Positions 4,522-6,500 of a stretch of 6,500 bases of DNA are shown here, one piece after another. The DNA comes from CAYGZQ01 sp964354375 [NCBI: uncultured Planctomycetota bacterium] (GTDB taxonomy: Bacteria; JAJVIF01; JAPKYR01). The notes under the pieces are model-generated. The model was not told the origin of the DNA, ran no database searches, and saw only the letters and a list, made by a program, of their open reading frames with translations. Made by a program: the position numbers and the translations under genes. The DNA lies in NCBI GenBank assembly GCA_964354375.1, contig CAYGZQ010000024.1, forward strand, positions 45,312 to 51,811. The letters run 5' to 3'. Position 1 is the stretch's first letter, and every line of letters begins with the position of its first letter.

Positions 4522-6318
4522 ATGATCGTCGGCATAGACTTGGGGACCACAACAAGCCTTGTTGCGGCAATTAAGGACGGCAAGCCCACTTTGATTCTCA
4601 ACGAGCGGGGGAAAACGATCACGCCAAGCGTGGTGGGATTCTCCGAGACCGGAGAATTGTTGGTGGGGGAAGCTGCGAAAAACCAGGCAATAGCGCATCC
4701 TGACAGAACGGTTTCCTCGATCAAGAGAATCATGGGAACCAATCAGCGCGTGACTCTGGGGGGCAAAGAATACACCCCGCAGGAGGTCTCAGCTCTGATT
4801 CTGGCCAAGCTGAAACGGGACGCTGAAAGCTACTTCGGTCAGCCGGTGTCCGAGGCCGTGATCACGGTCCCGGCCTATTTCACGGACGCCCAGAGGCAGG
4901 CCACGAAGGACGCTGGCGAGATCGCCGGGTTCAAGGTGGAGAGGATTATCAACGAGCCTACCGCTGCTGCGCTGGCCTACGGATTCCAGCACCAGGAGGA
5001 ATCCAGGACCATCCTGGTCTATGACTTCGGAGGCGGCACGTTCGATGTGAGCATCATCCGGATGGTCGAGGGAGCCTTCAAAGTGCTCGCGTCGTCCGGC
5101 AACAACCGCCTGGGCGGCGATGATTTCGACCAGGTCGTGTCGGACTACCTGTACGGGCGCTTCAAGGAGCAAGAGGGAGTCGATCTCAAGAACATCGACG
5201 ACGAGAAGATGCGGCTGTCGATTCGTCAGAGAATCCTGGAAGCGGGCGAGAAGGCCAAGATCGATCTTTCGACGCTTCTGGAAACCAACGTGAACATCCC
5301 GTTCCTGTATTCGGAGGGAGACGAGCCGAAACACCTGGACGTGACGATCACGCGCGCCGAGTTCGAGAGCATGACCGAGCATCTGGTCGAGGCGACCAGG
5401 CAGCCGGTTGAGGAAGCGCTGGAGGCCGCGGGAACCGACAAGATCGGTATCGAGGCAGTGATCCTCGTGGGTGGCACGACCCGAATGCCTGCGGTGAAGA
5501 GGTTCGTAACCGATCTTCTGGACCGCGAACCGCTGTCGGAGATACATCCCGAGGAGTGCGTGGCGATCGGCGCCGCGGTACAGGCGGGTGTGAAAATCGG
5601 GCAGTTGGACGATCTCGTTGTCGTCGACGTCGCCCCGTACACACTGGGCATCGAGGTCATCGACGACCGGTTCAGCCCGATCATCTACGCCAACTCCGCG
5701 ATCCCCTGCAGTCAGAAGCGTCGGTACGTGACGACTTCCGATTACCAGACGGAAGCGAACATACACGTGCTTCAGGGCAACCACAAGCGCGCAAGCCGTA
5801 ACACCTCGCTCGGCGAGTTCGTTCTCACGGGCATCACTCCCAAGCCGAAGAGCGAGGCGGTTGTCGAGGTCATATTCGACTACGATGTGAACGGGATAGT
5901 GAACGTCACGGCACGCGACCGCGATTCCGGCGCCAAGAAGAACATCATCATCAAGCAGTCGAAGGAGCGCATGGGCACCGAGGAGAAAGAGGTCGCGAGA
6001 ACGATGGTCTCGAACATCACCTTCGCCCCGTCCTCGGGAAGAGGCAGGGACTTCGATGAAGACGACGTGATTTCCGTCACGGCGTCGAGGGAGCAGGAGG
6101 GCAAGTCCTCCGCGCAGATAGAAGCGGAGTTCTATCTTAACGATGCTCGCGATTTTCTTGCCGACAAGGGTGACAGCATCCCGTCGCAGATGCGCTCGCA
6201 GATAGAGGACACGGTGCGCCAGCTCGAGCAGGCGATATCCGAGAACAACGAAGAGAAGATCGACAAGCTGTCCGACACTCTGCTGATGCAGCTTTCGGAC
6301 GCGGACATCGCGACCTGA
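4522..6318 (+). CDS. dnaK: Hsp70-family chaperone, divergent DnaK
   Basis: ATP-driven cytoplasmic chaperone that binds exposed hydrophobic peptides. 598 residues from ATG 4522, chosen because GGAAGGAG (4505-4512) lies nine bases upstream and the protein then opens MIVGIDLGTTTS, as Hsp70s do. The nucleotide-binding domain (1-362) has IDLGTTTS (5-12; normally TTNS), Lys68, NEPTAAALAYG (144-154), VYDFGGGTFDVSII (166-179), GEKAKIDLS (242-250), VGGTTRMP (316-323) and AIGAAVQAG (348-356). The linker LVVVD (365-369) replaces the usual VLLLD. The beta substrate-binding domain (about 370-478) has NIHVLQG (413-419) and VNGIVNVTARD (456-466). Residues 479-530 do not match the usual lid entry. A helical lid (about 531-592) follows, and the protein ends without an EEVKD-like tail. 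It lacks the nucleotide-domain segment found near residue 75 in proteobacterial DnaK. It could be a specialised paralogue rather than the housekeeping DnaK. Confidence 0.9.
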   Translation: MIVGIDLGTTTSLVAAIKDGKPTLILNERGKTITPSVVGFSETGELLVGEAAKNQAIAHPDRTVSSIKRIMGTNQRVTLGGKEYTPQEVSALILAKLKRDAESYFGQPVSEAVITVPAYFTDAQRQATKDAGEIAGFKVERIINEPTAAALAYGFQHQEESRTILVYDFGGGTFDVSIIRMVEGAFKVLASSGNNRLGGDDFDQVVSDYLYGRFKEQEGVDLKNIDDEKMRLSIRQRILEAGEKAKIDLSTLLETNVNIPFLYSEGDEPKHLDVTITRAEFESMTEHLVEATRQPVEEALEAAGTDKIGIEAVILVGGTTRMPAVKRFVTDLLDREPLSEIHPEECVAIGAAVQAGVKIGQLDDLVVVDVAPYTLGIEVIDDRFSPIIYANSAIPCSQKRRYVTTSDYQTEANIHVLQGNHKRASRNTSLGEFVLTGITPKPKSEAVVEVIFDYDVNGIVNVTARDRDSGAKKNIIIKQSKERMGTEEKEVARTMVSNITFAPSSGRGRDFDEDDVISVTASREQEGKSSAQIEAEFYLNDARDFLADKGDSIPSQMRSQIEDTVRQLEQAISENNEEKIDKLSDTLLMQLSDADIAT

Positions 6319-6361
6319 GCTTTTTCTTCCTCCGAATCAGAATCGAATACCATTCAAGCGC

Positions 6362-6398
6362 CTCGCCCCCGGAGAACTCCGGGGGCGGGTCTTTTATT
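6362..6398 (+). terminator. Intrinsic terminator of dnaK
   Basis: The arms GCCCCCGGAG (6365-6374) and CTCCGGGGGC (6377-6386) are perfectly complementary. They can extend outward through C-G, U-G and C-G pairs, with a small GAAC-type loop. TCTTTTATT (6390-6398) follows. It lies 44 bases after the dnaK stop and is the only convincing Rho-independent terminator in the window, so the chaperone transcript ends here. Confidence 0.88.
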
Positions 6399-6407
6399 GG
6401 GATTCCG

Positions 6408-6474
6408 ACCTCACCCCCCTTCCCCCCTTCTCCATCCGCCGCGGCGGATGGAGAGGGGGGCCAGGGGGTGAGGT
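6408..6474. repeat. G/C-rich palindromic intergenic repeat
   Basis: A perfect 24-base palindrome (6430-6453, centred on CCGCGG) is flanked by C-rich (6408-6427) and G-rich (6455-6474) arms that are themselves complementary. For example, ACCTCACCCCC (6408-6418) pairs with GGGGGTGAGGT (6464-6474). The whole forms a 67-base near-perfect hairpin. No coding frame is evident. It resembles dispersed intergenic repeats common in environmental genomes and is cut by the window edge. Confidence 0.75.
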
Positions 6475-6499
6475 GGAGAGGGGGGCCAGGGGGTGAAGT
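6450..6499. repeat. Two tandem 25-base repeat units
   Basis: Units at 6450-6474 and 6475-6499 are identical except one base (G at 6472, A at 6497). Each begins GGAGAGGGGGGCC and ends with GGTGA then G or A, then GT. The first unit is also the right arm of the palindromic repeat, so the arm has been duplicated. More copies may follow beyond the edge. Confidence 0.85.
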
Positions 6500-6500
6500 G

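Noticed and set aside
4789-5784. A 331-codon minus-strand open frame inside dnaK
   Set aside because: Antisense to conserved Hsp70 motifs, with no motif of its own and no promoter or ribosome site.
6408-6499. CRISPR array
   Set aside because: The two repeats are directly adjacent with no spacers and form part of a palindrome, so they are a tandem duplication.

Overview
The window is ordinary bacterial chromosome of moderately high GC. It shows dense coding, Shine-Dalgarno sites, sigma70-type promoters, tRNA genes with encoded CCA ends and an intrinsic terminator. The protein genes are recognisable families but diverge from textbook sequences, which fits an uncultured environmental bacterium. 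The lineage cannot be fixed from this sequence. One clue is that the Hsp70 lacks the extra nucleotide-binding-domain segment found in proteobacterial DnaK. Another is that an exported FAD_oxidored protein is a type I associate, from general knowledge, with environmental polysaccharide-degrading groups.

Left part, minus strand (1-1235): a translation block read right to left. A good promoter near 1207-1235 drives tRNA-Gly(CCC), tRNA-Cys(GCA) and tRNA-Val(GAC), all with encoded CCA. infC (initiation factor IF-3) follows from position 800 and runs off the left edge. infC has its own TTGACA/TACTTT promoter, a strong Shine-Dalgarno and apparently an AUA start codon. It carries a charged C-terminal tail of at least 87 residues ending in an almost pure Asp/Glu stretch.

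Divergent intergenic region (1173-1410): the tRNA promoter faces left and a second promoter (1335-1363) faces right. A long imperfect inverted repeat lies between them.

Middle, plus strand (1411-3543): a 710-residue FAD-dependent oxidoreductase with an N-terminal export signal or anchor, a beta-sandwich-like domain and a C-terminal FAD_oxidored catalytic region. Its substrate is unknown.

Right part, plus strand (3603-6318): a GrpE-like nucleotide exchange factor followed by an Hsp70/DnaK-family chaperone, plausibly working as a pair. Both are divergent. The Hsp70 has an atypical first phosphate motif, an unusual junction before the lid and no conserved acidic tail. The two genes are separated by 280 bases holding a promoter candidate and a long dnaK leader. 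No dnaJ, hrcA or CIRCE element is visible. A strong terminator follows dnaK, and the window ends in a G/C-rich palindromic and tandem intergenic repeat.

I saw no CRISPR array, transposase, phage gene or defence system. The notable points are the IF-3 start and tail, the domain layout of the flavoprotein and the divergent chaperone pair.
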